Part shown: positions 24,301 to 32,588 of the stretch, piece after piece
Numbering within the stretch: the first letter of the stretch is position 1
How the letters are laid out: the number at the start of each line of letters is the position of its first letter
NCBI GenBank assembly: GCA_035443945.1
Contig: DAOMNQ010000029.1
Span: 1 to 39,286, forward strand
Direction of reading: 5' to 3'
DNA from: CAADGN01 sp035443945
GTDB taxonomy: Bacteria > Planctomycetota > Phycisphaerae > Phycisphaerales > UBA1924
Length of the DNA: 39,286 nucleotides
Program-made: the position numbers and the translations under genes
The notes under the pieces: model-generated
What the model was told of the DNA's origin: nothing
The model's input: the letters and a program-made list of their open reading frames with translations, nothing else
Database searches by the model: none

Positions 24301-25216
24301 CGTCCGCGGCGACGATGGCTCGCTGGTCCGCATGTTGGATACCAACCCCGTGCCTGACCTGGAGGAGTGGAAGCTCGGTCGTTTCGAGCGCGCCCGCATC
24401 CCGTCGCGCCGCGGGCCGACGCTCGACGCCACCATCCTCTACCCGCCCGACTTCGACCCGGCCAAACGCCATCCGGTCTGGTTCACAACCTACGCCGGAC
24501 CGCACGCGCCCACCGTGCGCGGCGGGTGGTCGCGCGGCAACGCCGCCGACCACATGCTCGCGAACCTCGGCTTCGTCGTCTTCCGCGCCGACCCTTACTC
24601 GGCCAGCGGCAAGGGGGCGGTCAGCGCGTGGACCGCCTACCGACGCCTCGGCGTTCCCGAACTCGAGGACATCGTGGACGCCATCACCTGGTTCAAGCAG
24701 CAACCGGGCATCGACGGGTCACGAGTCGGCATGTCGGGCCACTCCTACGGAGGGTTCATCACCGCCTACGCCATGACGAACTGCGACCTCTTCGCCGCGG
24801 GCATCGCCGGCGCGCCCGTCACCGACTGGCGCGACTACGACACGATCTACACCGAACGCTACATGGACACCCCGCAGGAGAACCCCGACGGCTACGACGC
24901 CACTTCCGCAGTCAAGGCCGCGAAGAACCTCCACGGGCGGCTGCTGATCCTGCACGGCACGATGGACGACAACGTCCACATGCAGAACGCCACGCGCCTG
25001 GCCAAGGCGCTGCAGGAGGCCAACCTTCCCTTTGAAATCATGCTCTACCCGCAGTACCGCCACGGCATCTGGGGCGACCACTACCGCGATCTCGTCCACG
25101 ACTTCCAACTCCGACTGCTCAACACCCCGCCGGGCGAGTCCCGCCCCGATGGTTCACCCGAGCCTGTGCCGAACGATCCTGTCGAGGGGGCCGCGCGAAG
25201 GCTCGGCCCACGGTAA
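21392..25216 (+). CDS. secreted M14 carboxypeptidase - S9 DPP-IV-like peptidase fusion
   Basis: A 1274-residue exported protein, start preceded by AAGGA. Residues 1-22 are a signal peptide. Residues ~30-350 are an M14 zinc carboxypeptidase, with His104 and Glu107 (GNIHAGE), His205 (VDTHTTNG) and catalytic Glu292 (ILSEAYSY). A ~200-residue linker domain follows. From ~545 on it is an S9 protein: a DPP-IV-type propeller with DWVYFEEVFGRSWRTYWWSP (the double-Glu motif that binds a substrate N-terminus), then a hydrolase domain with Ser1118 (GHSYGG), Asp1192 (GTMDDN) and His1224 (YRHG). All catalytic residues are present in both halves, so one chain could trim peptides from both ends. Confidence 0.92.
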   Translation: MLQRLLVLTILTLAVVAAVCRSQPEDLLTKAERSGYTQTATHAEVMDLARRLADRSPRVHLAELGRSVEGRELPLLVIADPPVTTPEEARASGKVVALLIGNIHAGEVCGKEALMILAREIALADDPGVLKSVIVCIAPIFNADGNERMEPGNRPGQVGPERMGVRPNAQGYDLNRDFMKAEAPETQALIRFMRRWDPHVFVDTHTTNGSAHRYVLTYSGPKHPAGDAELIRWVRDGMLPRITETLRETKGHETFFYGNFEDDHTKWTSFPAEPRYSTNYMGLRNRIAILSEAYSYAPFKDRVISTLDFCRAIVEDAAGRKDEIIKLLREADRRATRTGESPKEDDPFAISTRAVPLGEKAAVKGFEMEDRDGRRVATDRPKDYECELWLDYEAELAVRRPWAYLIPPDLSVVVESLKRHGITVEELREDIELDAELLRVDAVEQADRPFQGHRMTRVTISAEAISPRINAGTAIVRTAQPLGPLAMLLLEPMSEDGLTLWNALDDRVRTGEPYPILRVLQSVPLTRSDQPPIDEDRVFDRPIAFDSVYRDRRRPDLNGSPARIGEWIDDEHFVQTKDGTRYTVNARTGRATAQPQPDTSALRAALAALSTIDDATARRIADRSAFAQTTTDRSAGFFDHGDDLYYARLDGSAARRLTATPGREELASFSPDGRFVAFVRDNDLFVVDVDTATERRLTTTGAERLLNGKADWVYFEEVFGRSWRTYWWSPDSSRIAFFETDTSMVDTFTIVDDVPEPQRVETSTYPKPGRPNPEVRVGIVPVTGGQPRFADLSRYTAGSFIVTGVGWWPDSRTAYFFVQDRAQTWLDFCTVDPNAGAFAVLFRDSTQAWIEAPWAPRFLKDGSFLLDSERTGWKHLYHYARDGSLIRPVTTGEFEVRGIELLDDKNSRLYFTASTPEDDHLTNNLYRINLDGAGLTRLTTTPGTHRVSVNPSGTLFIDTWSDDERPARVAVRGDDGSLVRMLDTNPVPDLEEWKLGRFERARIPSRRGPTLDATILYPPDFDPAKRHPVWFTTYAGPHAPTVRGGWSRGNAADHMLANLGFVVFRADPYSASGKGAVSAWTAYRRLGVPELEDIVDAITWFKQQPGIDGSRVGMSGHSYGGFITAYAMTNCDLFAAGIAGAPVTDWRDYDTIYTERYMDTPQENPDGYDATSAVKAAKNLHGRLLILHGTMDDNVHMQNATRLAKALQEANLPFEIMLYPQYRHGIWGDHYRDLVHDFQLRLLNTPPGESRPDGSPEPVPNDPVEGAARRLGPR

Positions 25217-25246
25217 GCGCGGATTCGATCGTCGGCAGTCCGGGGG

Positions 25247-27742
25247 TCACTCCGCGTCGCGCCATGCGCTCTGCCGCGTGTCGTACTCCCACGCGTTGCC
25301 GAAGAACCCCGCCCCCATCACGCCCTGCACGCCACGCTCGAGCATGGTCGCATCCAGCACGATCCAGTCCGGGTACTGCACGCCCGAGACGAAGTATGGC
25401 AGGCGGTCCGTGAGCCGTCGTCCTGCCAGACCCGTCCCCGACACGACGCCAACCATCGCACGCTCGCTTCCCGGCCGTGGATGGCAGAAGAGCACGGCAA
25501 GATCGTCCCCGCTCACCACGCGCTCGCCGACGCGGACTTCGGCCGACGTCACGCGGACGGGAGCGTCGCCGAGGAGCGCGTCCCAGCACGAGACCGTGTC
25601 GGCGTTGCCATAGACGATCACACTGCGATCGGGTTCCGCGGCCGGGTCGAAGAAGCGGTCGGGGACGATCTCGACCGATCCGTTGCCGCGGTACCACCAC
25701 GTCTCCGCGTCGTAGCGAGCCTTCGCGAAGGCCCAGTTCATCTCGACCTCCGAGCCGAGCGTGCCGACGACGAACACGAATCGGTTGTCGAAAGCGGCCT
25801 TGAACGGGCCTGATCGGTGTGGCCCTTTGTACGCGGCGTCGAGCGGACTCGCGACGGACCAGCCTCGGCCACGCACGCCCTCGCCGCTCGCGCCGTTCAT
25901 CAGGTGAATGACGCCGTGCTCCGGCCATGCCGAATCGATCTCACGCCCGTCGATCTCGACCACAATGCGGCCACCGGGTTCCACCGCTCGCAGATCGAGC
26001 GCGAGACGAGCGACGTTCTCCGTAGCGACGACCACCCGGCGGGCAGCAGCGTCGATTGTCGCGTCCACCCGGCTGAACTTCAAGCACTCGTGCTGCTGCT
26101 CGATCGTTACCCAGTCCCGCGTCGCGGACACACCTGGGCTTGCGGTCGCGAACGTCACGCGTGCCGGGGCCTCATCGCGAGCACGTCCCTTGAAGAACGC
26201 GACCATCGGCCCCCAGTCCACGCACTCGTTCCCCCACCAGTGCCCCGCGCCCGGTTGCTCGTGGTACTCAAAGTCCCGGTGCCACTCCCCCACTCTGCGG
26301 CGCATGGTGCGTGCCTGCTCGACCGGAACATTGTCGTCCGCGTCGCCGTGCAGGACGTAGACGCCGAGGCCGTCGAGGTTGCGCGTGAGCGCGAGCGTGT
26401 CGCTCGGGCTGGTCGCACGCATCAGGATCGCTTCGACGCCTTCGGCCGCTTCGTAGCGCGCCGCGCCCGTGTACGACCAGAAACTCACCCACCCCGCGCT
26501 CGGCCCGATCGCCGCCCAGCGGCCGGGGAACGTGACGCCGAGGTGCCACGAGCCGTGTCCGCCCATCGAGTGCCCGGTGACGATGGTGCGGCGCGGGTCA
26601 GTGCCGAAACGCGCGGACGCCAGCCCGAGAACTTCCATCGCGTCGAGACGTCCCCAGTCTTCCCAGTCGAAGCCGTAAGGGCGGCGGTTCGTCGGGGCGA
26701 CCACGTGCGCCCAGTCCTTCGGCGCATAGCACGCCGCCTGCCCCCGGGCCTCGACGCTCGCGCCGTGCAGCGTCAGGATCAACCCCGGCGTCGCGCCCTC
26801 CGCGATCGCGCCCGGGCGCACCGAGTAATACTGCACGCTGCCGTCGATCCCGCTGATGAACGTGCGGTCATGCTGCTCGTCCGGCGTGCGGACGTCCAGG
26901 GTGATCTCCGTCGTCGCCAGCACGGTGTCGTCGGAGTTCTCAAGCGTCAGCCGGTATCGCACGCTCCGGTCGATCAGGCTGGTGTCCTGCACCGCGGGCA
27001 GGTCGATCGGCACCTTCCGCGTCGAGTGCGGCCAGAGGATCCCGACGTCCGAGTGCAGTTCCGCCAACGGCGTGCCGTCCGAAGCAAGCGCCTCGGCACG
27101 CACCGTCCGTTCACGCGCGGCCACGCGGTCTGTGTTCACCACCACCACGCCCGCGTGCAGCACGGCACCCTCGCCCTGCACCAGGGAGGGGAGCGTCAGG
27201 TCACCCGTGTCGAAGAACACGCGCGAAGGCGGCGTCGTCACTCGTGCCCGGAGCCTCCCGCGCGCGCACACGAAGAGCAACTCGTTGTCGCCCGGGCGCA
27301 GGGCGATCGGCAGGCGGACGTACCCTGTCTGGTACGGATCGCCCGCCCGAGGTTGGCCGTTGACGTAGACCATGCTGTGCCCGGAGGCTTCGAGCACGAA
27401 CAGCCCGCCGTGCATCGTTCGCACGTTGAGCCGAGCGTACCCATTGCGCAGCGCGGCGTGGGCGAACCAGCCGTCGTCGTTCGCGGCAATGCGTTCCCAT
27501 CTCCGCTCATCGCCGTTCGGCAGCGTGACCGCATCGCCCTCGGCCGGCGCCCTCCACTCGCCCCGCACGATCATCGCCTCAACGGCATCGGTATGCACCG
27601 CCGACCGGCCGCCGCGCCCCACGTCGCCGATGACGATCGCTTCGTGGATCCACTCGCCGACCGGTGTGAGATTTTGGCCGCGGCAGGCGACAGCGAAGAT
27701 GCACGCGAACAGGACGGCGAACGAACGGGCAAGGATGCGCAT
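25247..27742 (-). CDS. secreted alpha/beta hydrolase (esterase/prolyl-oligopeptidase-like)
   Basis: An 831-residue protein with a signal peptide (LARSFAVLFACIFAVACRG; the cysteine could also make it a lipoprotein). Residues ~30-280 are beta-rich modules, one resembling a sugar-binding jelly roll (MVYVNGQPRAGDPYQTGYV). Residues ~285-510 are a PHB-depolymerase/esterase-type hydrolase with nucleophile Ser392 in TGHSMGGHGSWHL, acid in HGDADDNVP and His in GAGHWWGNE. The remaining ~320 residues are another beta-rich region of unknown role. It follows the glycerate kinase gene by 3 bases, clearly one operon. Substrate unknown; polysaccharide esters or polyesters are plausible. Confidence 0.85.
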   Translation of the reverse strand: MRILARSFAVLFACIFAVACRGQNLTPVGEWIHEAIVIGDVGRGGRSAVHTDAVEAMIVRGEWRAPAEGDAVTLPNGDERRWERIAANDDGWFAHAALRNGYARLNVRTMHGGLFVLEASGHSMVYVNGQPRAGDPYQTGYVRLPIALRPGDNELLFVCARGRLRARVTTPPSRVFFDTGDLTLPSLVQGEGAVLHAGVVVVNTDRVAARERTVRAEALASDGTPLAELHSDVGILWPHSTRKVPIDLPAVQDTSLIDRSVRYRLTLENSDDTVLATTEITLDVRTPDEQHDRTFISGIDGSVQYYSVRPGAIAEGATPGLILTLHGASVEARGQAACYAPKDWAHVVAPTNRRPYGFDWEDWGRLDAMEVLGLASARFGTDPRRTIVTGHSMGGHGSWHLGVTFPGRWAAIGPSAGWVSFWSYTGAARYEAAEGVEAILMRATSPSDTLALTRNLDGLGVYVLHGDADDNVPVEQARTMRRRVGEWHRDFEYHEQPGAGHWWGNECVDWGPMVAFFKGRARDEAPARVTFATASPGVSATRDWVTIEQQHECLKFSRVDATIDAAARRVVVATENVARLALDLRAVEPGGRIVVEIDGREIDSAWPEHGVIHLMNGASGEGVRGRGWSVASPLDAAYKGPHRSGPFKAAFDNRFVFVVGTLGSEVEMNWAFAKARYDAETWWYRGNGSVEIVPDRFFDPAAEPDRSVIVYGNADTVSCWDALLGDAPVRVTSAEVRVGERVVSGDDLAVLFCHPRPGSERAMVGVVSGTGLAGRRLTDRLPYFVSGVQYPDWIVLDATMLERGVQGVMGAGFFGNAWEYDTRQSAWRDAE

Positions 27743-27745
27743 GGG

Positions 27746-29071
27746 TCACACTCCGGGGCCGGTGCGAAGAGCGTAGCCGACCACAATGTCGTTGACGTTC
27801 GTGCCGGTCGGGCCGGTTCGGATCAGGCAGCCCAGTGCTTCGAGCGCGGTGTGGCTGTCGTGTTCACGGAGCGCCAGGGCAAGGTCAAGGTTGCGCTCGC
27901 GAGCGTTGGCGACGGTCTCGCCCGTGACGAACGCCCCGGCGGCATCGGTCGGGCCGTCCCGTCCGTCCGTGGCGAAGGCGAGCACGCCCAGCCCCGGGTC
28001 GCCGTCGAGTTCGACCGCGGCCGCGAGGGCGAGTTCCTGGTTCCGCCCTCCGACTCCCGTCGCGTCCCCCACCGTCACGGTCGTCTCGCCACCGATGAGG
28101 ATGCACGCGGGCCGGCCGGCGTCGGGGATCGCGCGGAGCCGACACACGAGTGAGCGCCCGACATCCGCCGCCTCGCCCGTGACGGCACGATCGACGGACG
28201 CGAGGCGGAAGCCCCGGGCCCTGAGGAACCCGGCGGCCGCGTCGAGGGCGTCGTCGTTGCTCCCGACGATCTCATTGCGCACACGCGCGAGCAGCGGGTC
28301 GCCGGGCTTGAGTGTCTCCGGAAGTTCGCCCGCCGCGCCGCGGCGCAGGCGATCGGTGACCGCTCGGCTGGCGTCGAGGGCGTTGCGTCGCTCCAGCACG
28401 CCGAGCGCATCCGCGAAAGTCGTCGGGTCCGCGGCGGTCGGCCCGGAGCCGATGACGTCCAGCCGGTCGCCCACAACGTCCGAGAGGATGAGCGTGCGCA
28501 CCGTTCGAGGCGACGCGAGCCGCGCCAGCCCGCCGCCCTTGAGCCGCTCGCAATGCTTGCGCACGGTGTTGAGTTCATCGATCGTCGCGCCGGCGCGGAG
28601 CAGCGCTCGCGTCACCTTGGACAGGGCTTCGAGCGACAGCCCCTCGGCAGGCAGCGTGAGCATCGCCGAGGCGCCACCTGAGAGCAGCAGCAGGAGCGTG
28701 CCGTCGCGCGGCATGGACTCGACGACCCGCACCACACGCGCCGCCGCTTCGATGTTGCGCCCGGTGGGCACAGGGTGGTCCGCCTCTAGCGCCGCGATCC
28801 CCAACTCAGCGAGCCGCTCCGTTCCGGGGACGCGGGGCGGAATGACCCCCACCCCCGCCACCGGCGCTATCCCGAGGCATTCGCACGCGGCGACCGCCAT
28901 CGCCGGCGCCGCCTTGCCCGCGGTCACCAGCGTCACCTGCCCGGACGTGTCGAAATCGCCCGGCCAGTGCTCCCGAACAAGCCGGGCAGGGTCGCACGCC
29001 GCCACGACCGCCCGTACCAGCCGCTCCGCAGCGGGTCGGAGGGCCTCGGCTTGTCGTGTGAGTCGCGGCAT
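27746..29071 (-). CDS. glycerate 2-kinase (MOFRL family)
   Basis: A 441-residue protein of the GckA/TtuD (DUF4147 plus MOFRL) type, which phosphorylates glycerate to 2-phosphoglycerate and feeds it to glycolysis. Visible motifs: VTAGKAAPAMA, LLLSGGASAMLTLPAEGL, LNTVRKHCERLKGGGLA, LILSDVVGDRLDVIGSGPT, GGETTVTVG and GVGGRNQELALAAA, FATDGRDGPTDAAGAFV at the MOFRL end. The MPRLTRQ start has no evident ribosome site; a TATCCT -10-like element lies 15 bases upstream. It is co-transcribed with the esterase. Hydroxypyruvate/glycerate chemistry would connect with the Hyi-like gene at 13328, but that is inference. Confidence 0.9.
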   Translation of the reverse strand: MPRLTRQAEALRPAAERLVRAVVAACDPARLVREHWPGDFDTSGQVTLVTAGKAAPAMAVAACECLGIAPVAGVGVIPPRVPGTERLAELGIAALEADHPVPTGRNIEAAARVVRVVESMPRDGTLLLLLSGGASAMLTLPAEGLSLEALSKVTRALLRAGATIDELNTVRKHCERLKGGGLARLASPRTVRTLILSDVVGDRLDVIGSGPTAADPTTFADALGVLERRNALDASRAVTDRLRRGAAGELPETLKPGDPLLARVRNEIVGSNDDALDAAAGFLRARGFRLASVDRAVTGEAADVGRSLVCRLRAIPDAGRPACILIGGETTVTVGDATGVGGRNQELALAAAVELDGDPGLGVLAFATDGRDGPTDAAGAFVTGETVANARERNLDLALALREHDSHTALEALGCLIRTGPTGTNVNDIVVGYALRTGPGV

Positions 29072-29160
29072 GAAGGTGATGGCAGGAGGATAACGAAGAC
29101 GGTACTCTGCCCAATACACACTCCGGACGCCCAAGCCCGGGAAACTCAGGAGAGCAAACC

Positions 29161-29490
29161 GTGACTCAAGCCCCCCCACCCGCGTACTCGCCCGGCATGG
29201 CTCCACACCGTGGCGTGCTCATCCTCGTCTTCGGGATTCTCAGCCTCGTGCTCTGCCAGATACTCGGGCCGTTCGCATGGATCATGGGCAAGGGCGATCT
29301 GAAGCGGATCGACGCAGGAACCATGGACCCGGAAGGCAGAGGGCTGACCCAGGCCGGCATGATCTGCGGGATCATCGGGACCGTGCTCATGATGATCGGC
29401 GTTCTGCTGTCATTGCTCTGGATCGTCATGGTCGTTCTTGGCCTCGGGCTTGCCGCCGCCGGGGCTGCGGCCGGCGCGGGCGGCCCCTGA
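29161..29490 (+). CDS. DUF4190 small membrane protein
   Basis: A 109-residue protein with a proline-rich cytosolic start, one helix at ~18-40, the DUF4190 signature GDLKRIDAGTMDPEGRGLTQ between helices, and a second hydrophobic stretch at ~62-100. Function unknown. GTG start with GGAGAG 6 bases upstream. It is followed after 7 bases by the DUF2752 gene, and the two are commonly seen together. Confidence 0.82.
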   Translation: MTQAPPPAYSPGMAPHRGVLILVFGILSLVLCQILGPFAWIMGKGDLKRIDAGTMDPEGRGLTQAGMICGIIGTVLMMIGVLLSLLWIVMVVLGLGLAAAGAAAGAGGP

Positions 29491-29497
29491 GGTATCA

Positions 29498-29980
29498 GTG
29501 GCTCTCCGTTTCGTCAGGACGAGCCGACGCGTACGTGTCCCTTGGTGGGCCGTTGCGATCGTCGTCTTCTGGGGCGGAGGCGTGTTGGCGTTGGAGGTAT
29601 GGCGATCGCGCGGCGGCGATGCGCCGATCACCTGCACGCTCCGCCGCGCCACCGGCATCCCCTGCGGCACCTGCGGCTCCACGAGGGCAGCCTTCGCCCT
29701 TGCGCACGGTGATGCCGCAGCGGCACTGCGCTACAACCCCTTCGTCACGATCGGCGGCGTCGCGCTCGGAGGCGTCGGTGTGCTGCGTGTCGGCTTCGGC
29801 AGATGCATCGAACTCGGCCTCGGAACCCGTGGCAGACGGATCTCCTGGTGCCTCGTCGGCGCGGCGTTCGCGGCCAACTGGGCCTACGTCATCGCGTACC
29901 ACCGGGGCGCGATCGCGGGTCCGGCGGAGGTCAGAACAGCAGCAGGCCCGCCGCCATCCACGCCGCCGCCACAACCATGA
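29498..29980 (+). CDS. DUF2752 membrane protein
   Basis: A 160-residue protein carrying the DUF2752 signature: CTLRRATGIPCGTCGSTRAA, followed by hydrophobic helices. Function unknown. The GTG at 29498 is preferred since GAGG (overlapping the preceding stop) lies 5 bases before it. The proline-rich tail (AAGPPPSTPPPQP) is encoded by 50 bases that also encode, in antisense, the end of the convergent AtoE gene. Confidence 0.8.
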   Translation: MALRFVRTSRRVRVPWWAVAIVVFWGGGVLALEVWRSRGGDAPITCTLRRATGIPCGTCGSTRAAFALAHGDAAAALRYNPFVTIGGVALGGVGVLRVGFGRCIELGLGTRGRRISWCLVGAAFAANWAYVIAYHRGAIAGPAEVRTAAGPPPSTPPPQP

Positions 29981-31331
29981 CGATGGCCGTGTAGCCCACG
30001 ATGTCGCGGGCCTTGACGCCAGTGATCGCCAGGAGCGGCAAGGCCCAGAACGGCTGGAGCATGTTCGTCAGTTGATCGCCGTAGGCGACCGCCATCACCA
30101 TCTTTGCCGGATCGACGCCCGCGTCCGCCGCGGCGTGCATCGCGATCGGCCCCTGCACCGCCCACTGCCCACCGCCCGAAGGCACGAAGAGGTTGACGAT
30201 CGCCGCGCTGATGAACGTGAAGAGCGGCAGCGTCGTCGGGCTGGAGGTGTCCGCGATGGCCCTTGCCATCTGCGCCGTGAGGCCCGAACCGGCCATCAGA
30301 CCCATGATCCCCGCGTAGAGAGGGAACTGAAGGATGATGCCGGCGCACCCCGAGGCCGCTCGCTCCACGGCCCGGACATACCTGCGCGGCGTGCCGTGCA
30401 GCAGCAGGCCGAGCATGAGCATGGTCATGTTGACCGTGTCGGGTGTCAACTGCGTGATGCCCGAAGGCGGGCGAGCGCCTGTCGCCGCGTCTGTCGGCGG
30501 CAGGTAGTACCCCCACGCCCACCATGCGATCAGCGCAACGAGCAGGAGCGTCACCACCGGCGAGTCTTCGAGCAGGCGGGGCAGAAGCGGCTTGTCCTTC
30601 TCGGGCGCAGGCGCGGCGTCAGGCTCCGCCGGGATGAACCGGGAAGCAGGCTCGATGTCCTCAGCGCGTCGCGGCGACATCACCGCGAGCAGCGCGGGTG
30701 CAAGAACCAACAGCCCGCCCGTCACGGCGAGATTCATCGGGCTGAGGATTGTGCCCGTCAGCGCGATCGGGCCGAACGGGGCGTCCGGTCCGAAGATGTC
30801 GCGAATCTCGCCCGGCTGCGTGACCTTCAGCGGTGCGCTGCCGGAAAAGCCGCCGTGCCAGACCAGAAGTCCGACGTAGCCTGCCGCGGCCAGCAGCGGG
30901 TAGTGGACGGCGACTCCACGCCGTTCCATCTCCGCGCCCACCCGCCGCGCCATGAGCGCGCCCGCGATCAACCCGAGTCCCCAGTTCAGCACACCGAGCG
31001 AGGCGGCGACGAGCGAGACCAGCGCGACCGCCTGCGGGGCGGACCGTGGCACGGCGGCCAGGGCGTCCAGCAGTCGCGAGACCGGCGGGCTGGACGCCAG
31101 CGCGTGCCCGGTGATCAGGATCAGGCACATCTGCATCGCAAACCGCAGCATCCCGGCGGACCAGACCCCCTCCGTGCCCGCCCACATCGAGACCGAGGCC
31201 GAGATGGTCGTCGGCGTCCAGACCAGCACAAGCACGAAGGTCACCAGCGTGAGCAGCACGGCGAGGACGAACGGGTCTGGCGCGGTGCGACGGAAGCCCG
31301 CACTGATGCGGAGGCCGAGTGTGGAGATCAT
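29931..31331 (-). CDS. AtoE-like short-chain fatty acid transporter
   Basis: A 466-residue inner-membrane protein with about 12 helices, of the short-chain fatty acid transporter (COG2031) family. Signatures: WNLG-type region GVLNWGLGLIAGALMARRV, LVWHGGFSGSAPLKV, NLFVPSGGGQWAVQGPI and YGDQLTNMLQPFWALPLL. The full length is present. No ribosome site precedes the ATG, and a TATTCT box lies 7 bases upstream, so the mRNA may be leaderless. Predicted substrates are acetoacetate, butyrate or similar acids. Confidence 0.9.
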   Translation of the reverse strand: MISTLGLRISAGFRRTAPDPFVLAVLLTLVTFVLVLVWTPTTISASVSMWAGTEGVWSAGMLRFAMQMCLILITGHALASSPPVSRLLDALAAVPRSAPQAVALVSLVAASLGVLNWGLGLIAGALMARRVGAEMERRGVAVHYPLLAAAGYVGLLVWHGGFSGSAPLKVTQPGEIRDIFGPDAPFGPIALTGTILSPMNLAVTGGLLVLAPALLAVMSPRRAEDIEPASRFIPAEPDAAPAPEKDKPLLPRLLEDSPVVTLLLVALIAWWAWGYYLPPTDAATGARPPSGITQLTPDTVNMTMLMLGLLLHGTPRRYVRAVERAASGCAGIILQFPLYAGIMGLMAGSGLTAQMARAIADTSSPTTLPLFTFISAAIVNLFVPSGGGQWAVQGPIAMHAAADAGVDPAKMVMAVAYGDQLTNMLQPFWALPLLAITGVKARDIVGYTAIVMVVAAAWMAAGLLLF

Positions 31332-31338
31332 GGTGAGC

Positions 31339-31368
31339 AGAATACCGTCGCACGACGCGCGATGTCGG
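31339..31368 (-). promoter_or_regulatory. candidate promoter of the AtoE gene, leaderless type
   Basis: Minus strand -35 CCGACA (31368-31363), 18-base spacer, -10 TATTCT (31344-31339). Seven bases separate the -10 from the ATG, so transcription would start at or next to the start codon. Confidence 0.35.
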
Positions 31369-32562
31369 TCAGCCCAGAGCGCTCCGCAGCCTCCGCACCG
31401 CCTCTTCCAGCGTCTCCCGCTTCTTGCAGAACGCGAAACGGACGAGCGGTCGGCCGTGCTCCTTGTGCTCGTAGAACACGCTCGGCGGGATGGCCGCGAC
31501 GCCGACCTCGGCCGTCAGGTGCCGGCAGAACGCCACGTCATCTGCGAGACCCAGGCGGCTGCTGACGGGCGTGTGGTCGGCCATGACGAAGTACGTCCCG
31601 TCCGGCCTATGCACGCCGAACCCGAGCGACCCGAGCGCGTCCGCCAGAAAATCTCGACCCACCCGGTACTCTGCGGCGAGGCCCCGAACGTACGGCTCGC
31701 TCGCCGGGTCGCCCAGAGCGACAGCCGCCCCGTGCTGGAGCGGCGTCGCGGTCGCAAACGTCAGAAACTGGTGCGCGGCCCGCACGCACGCGCTCAGGTT
31801 CGGCGGCGCGATCGTCCAGCCGATCTTCCACCCCGTCAGGCTGAACGTCTTGCCCAGGCTCGAACACACAATCGTCCGCTCCTCCATGCCCGGCAGCGAC
31901 GCCATCGACACGTGCGGCCGGTCCGCGTCGAACGTCAGCCGCTCGTAGACCTCGTCCGAGATCACCGTCACGCCGTGCCGCTCGCAGAGGGAGCCGATCA
32001 GGGCGAGTTCGCGGCGCGTAAAGACCTTGCCCGTCGGGTTGTGGGGCGTATTCAGCACGAGCGCGCGCGTGCGCGGCCCGAACGCCCGGCTCAACTCGTC
32101 CTCATCGAACGCGAACCGGCCGTCCGCCCCCGGCCTCAGCGTGACGAACCTCGCAACGCCGCCCGCCAGCGCGACGCCCGCCCGGTACGAGTCGTAGTAC
32201 GGCTCGAAGAGGATCACTTCGTCGCCGGGGTTCAGCAGGCCGAGGAAGCACGCGGCGAGAGCCTCCGTGCACCCGCTCGTCACGGTGACCTCGGCCGTCG
32301 GATCGACCGGCCTGCCGCCGCCGCGCCGGAACCACGCCGCGATCGCCTCGTTGAGGGCGGGGACGCCGAGCGTGCGGGCGTACTGGTTGTGCCCGGCGTC
32401 CATGGCGGCCTTGGCGGCCTCCTTGACGAACGCCGGCCCGTCGAAGTCGGGGAACCCCTGCGACAGGTTGATCGCGTCGTGGCGGAGGGCCAGCGCGGTC
32501 ATCTCGGCGAAGATCGTGGTGCCGAACGGGGCGAGGCGGTCGGCGACTGTTGGCGCGGGCAT
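31369..32562 (-). CDS. class I aminotransferase (methionine/kynurenine type)
   Basis: A 397-residue PLP enzyme of fold type I. INLSQGFPDFDGP near residue 31 is typical of the YbdL/kynurenine aminotransferase branch. NTPHNPTG (171-178) and DEVYE bind the cofactor ring, and the PLP lysine is Lys238 in SSLGKTFSLTGWKIGW. RFAFCK near the C-terminus holds the substrate-carboxylate Arg. No ribosome site is seen; TATCCT ends 6 bases before the ATG, again suggesting a leaderless transcript. It could serve methionine salvage or general transamination; an aminoadipate role with the lys cluster is possible but the gene is far from it. Confidence 0.88.
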   Translation of the reverse strand: MPAPTVADRLAPFGTTIFAEMTALALRHDAINLSQGFPDFDGPAFVKEAAKAAMDAGHNQYARTLGVPALNEAIAAWFRRGGGRPVDPTAEVTVTSGCTEALAACFLGLLNPGDEVILFEPYYDSYRAGVALAGGVARFVTLRPGADGRFAFDEDELSRAFGPRTRALVLNTPHNPTGKVFTRRELALIGSLCERHGVTVISDEVYERLTFDADRPHVSMASLPGMEERTIVCSSLGKTFSLTGWKIGWTIAPPNLSACVRAAHQFLTFATATPLQHGAAVALGDPASEPYVRGLAAEYRVGRDFLADALGSLGFGVHRPDGTYFVMADHTPVSSRLGLADDVAFCRHLTAEVGVAAIPPSVFYEHKEHGRPLVRFAFCKKRETLEEAVRRLRSALG

Positions 32563-32588
32563 CGGGGAAGGATACCGAGTCGCTCAGG

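Noticed and set aside
25817..28153. 778-codon plus-strand open frame across the hydrolase and glycerate kinase genes
   Set aside because: Shadow of two well-supported minus-strand genes; His/Arg/Val-rich with no domain pattern.
29277..31565. 762-codon plus-strand open frame over the DUF4190, DUF2752 and AtoE genes
   Set aside because: Overlaps three recognisable membrane proteins; the product is charged low-complexity sequence.
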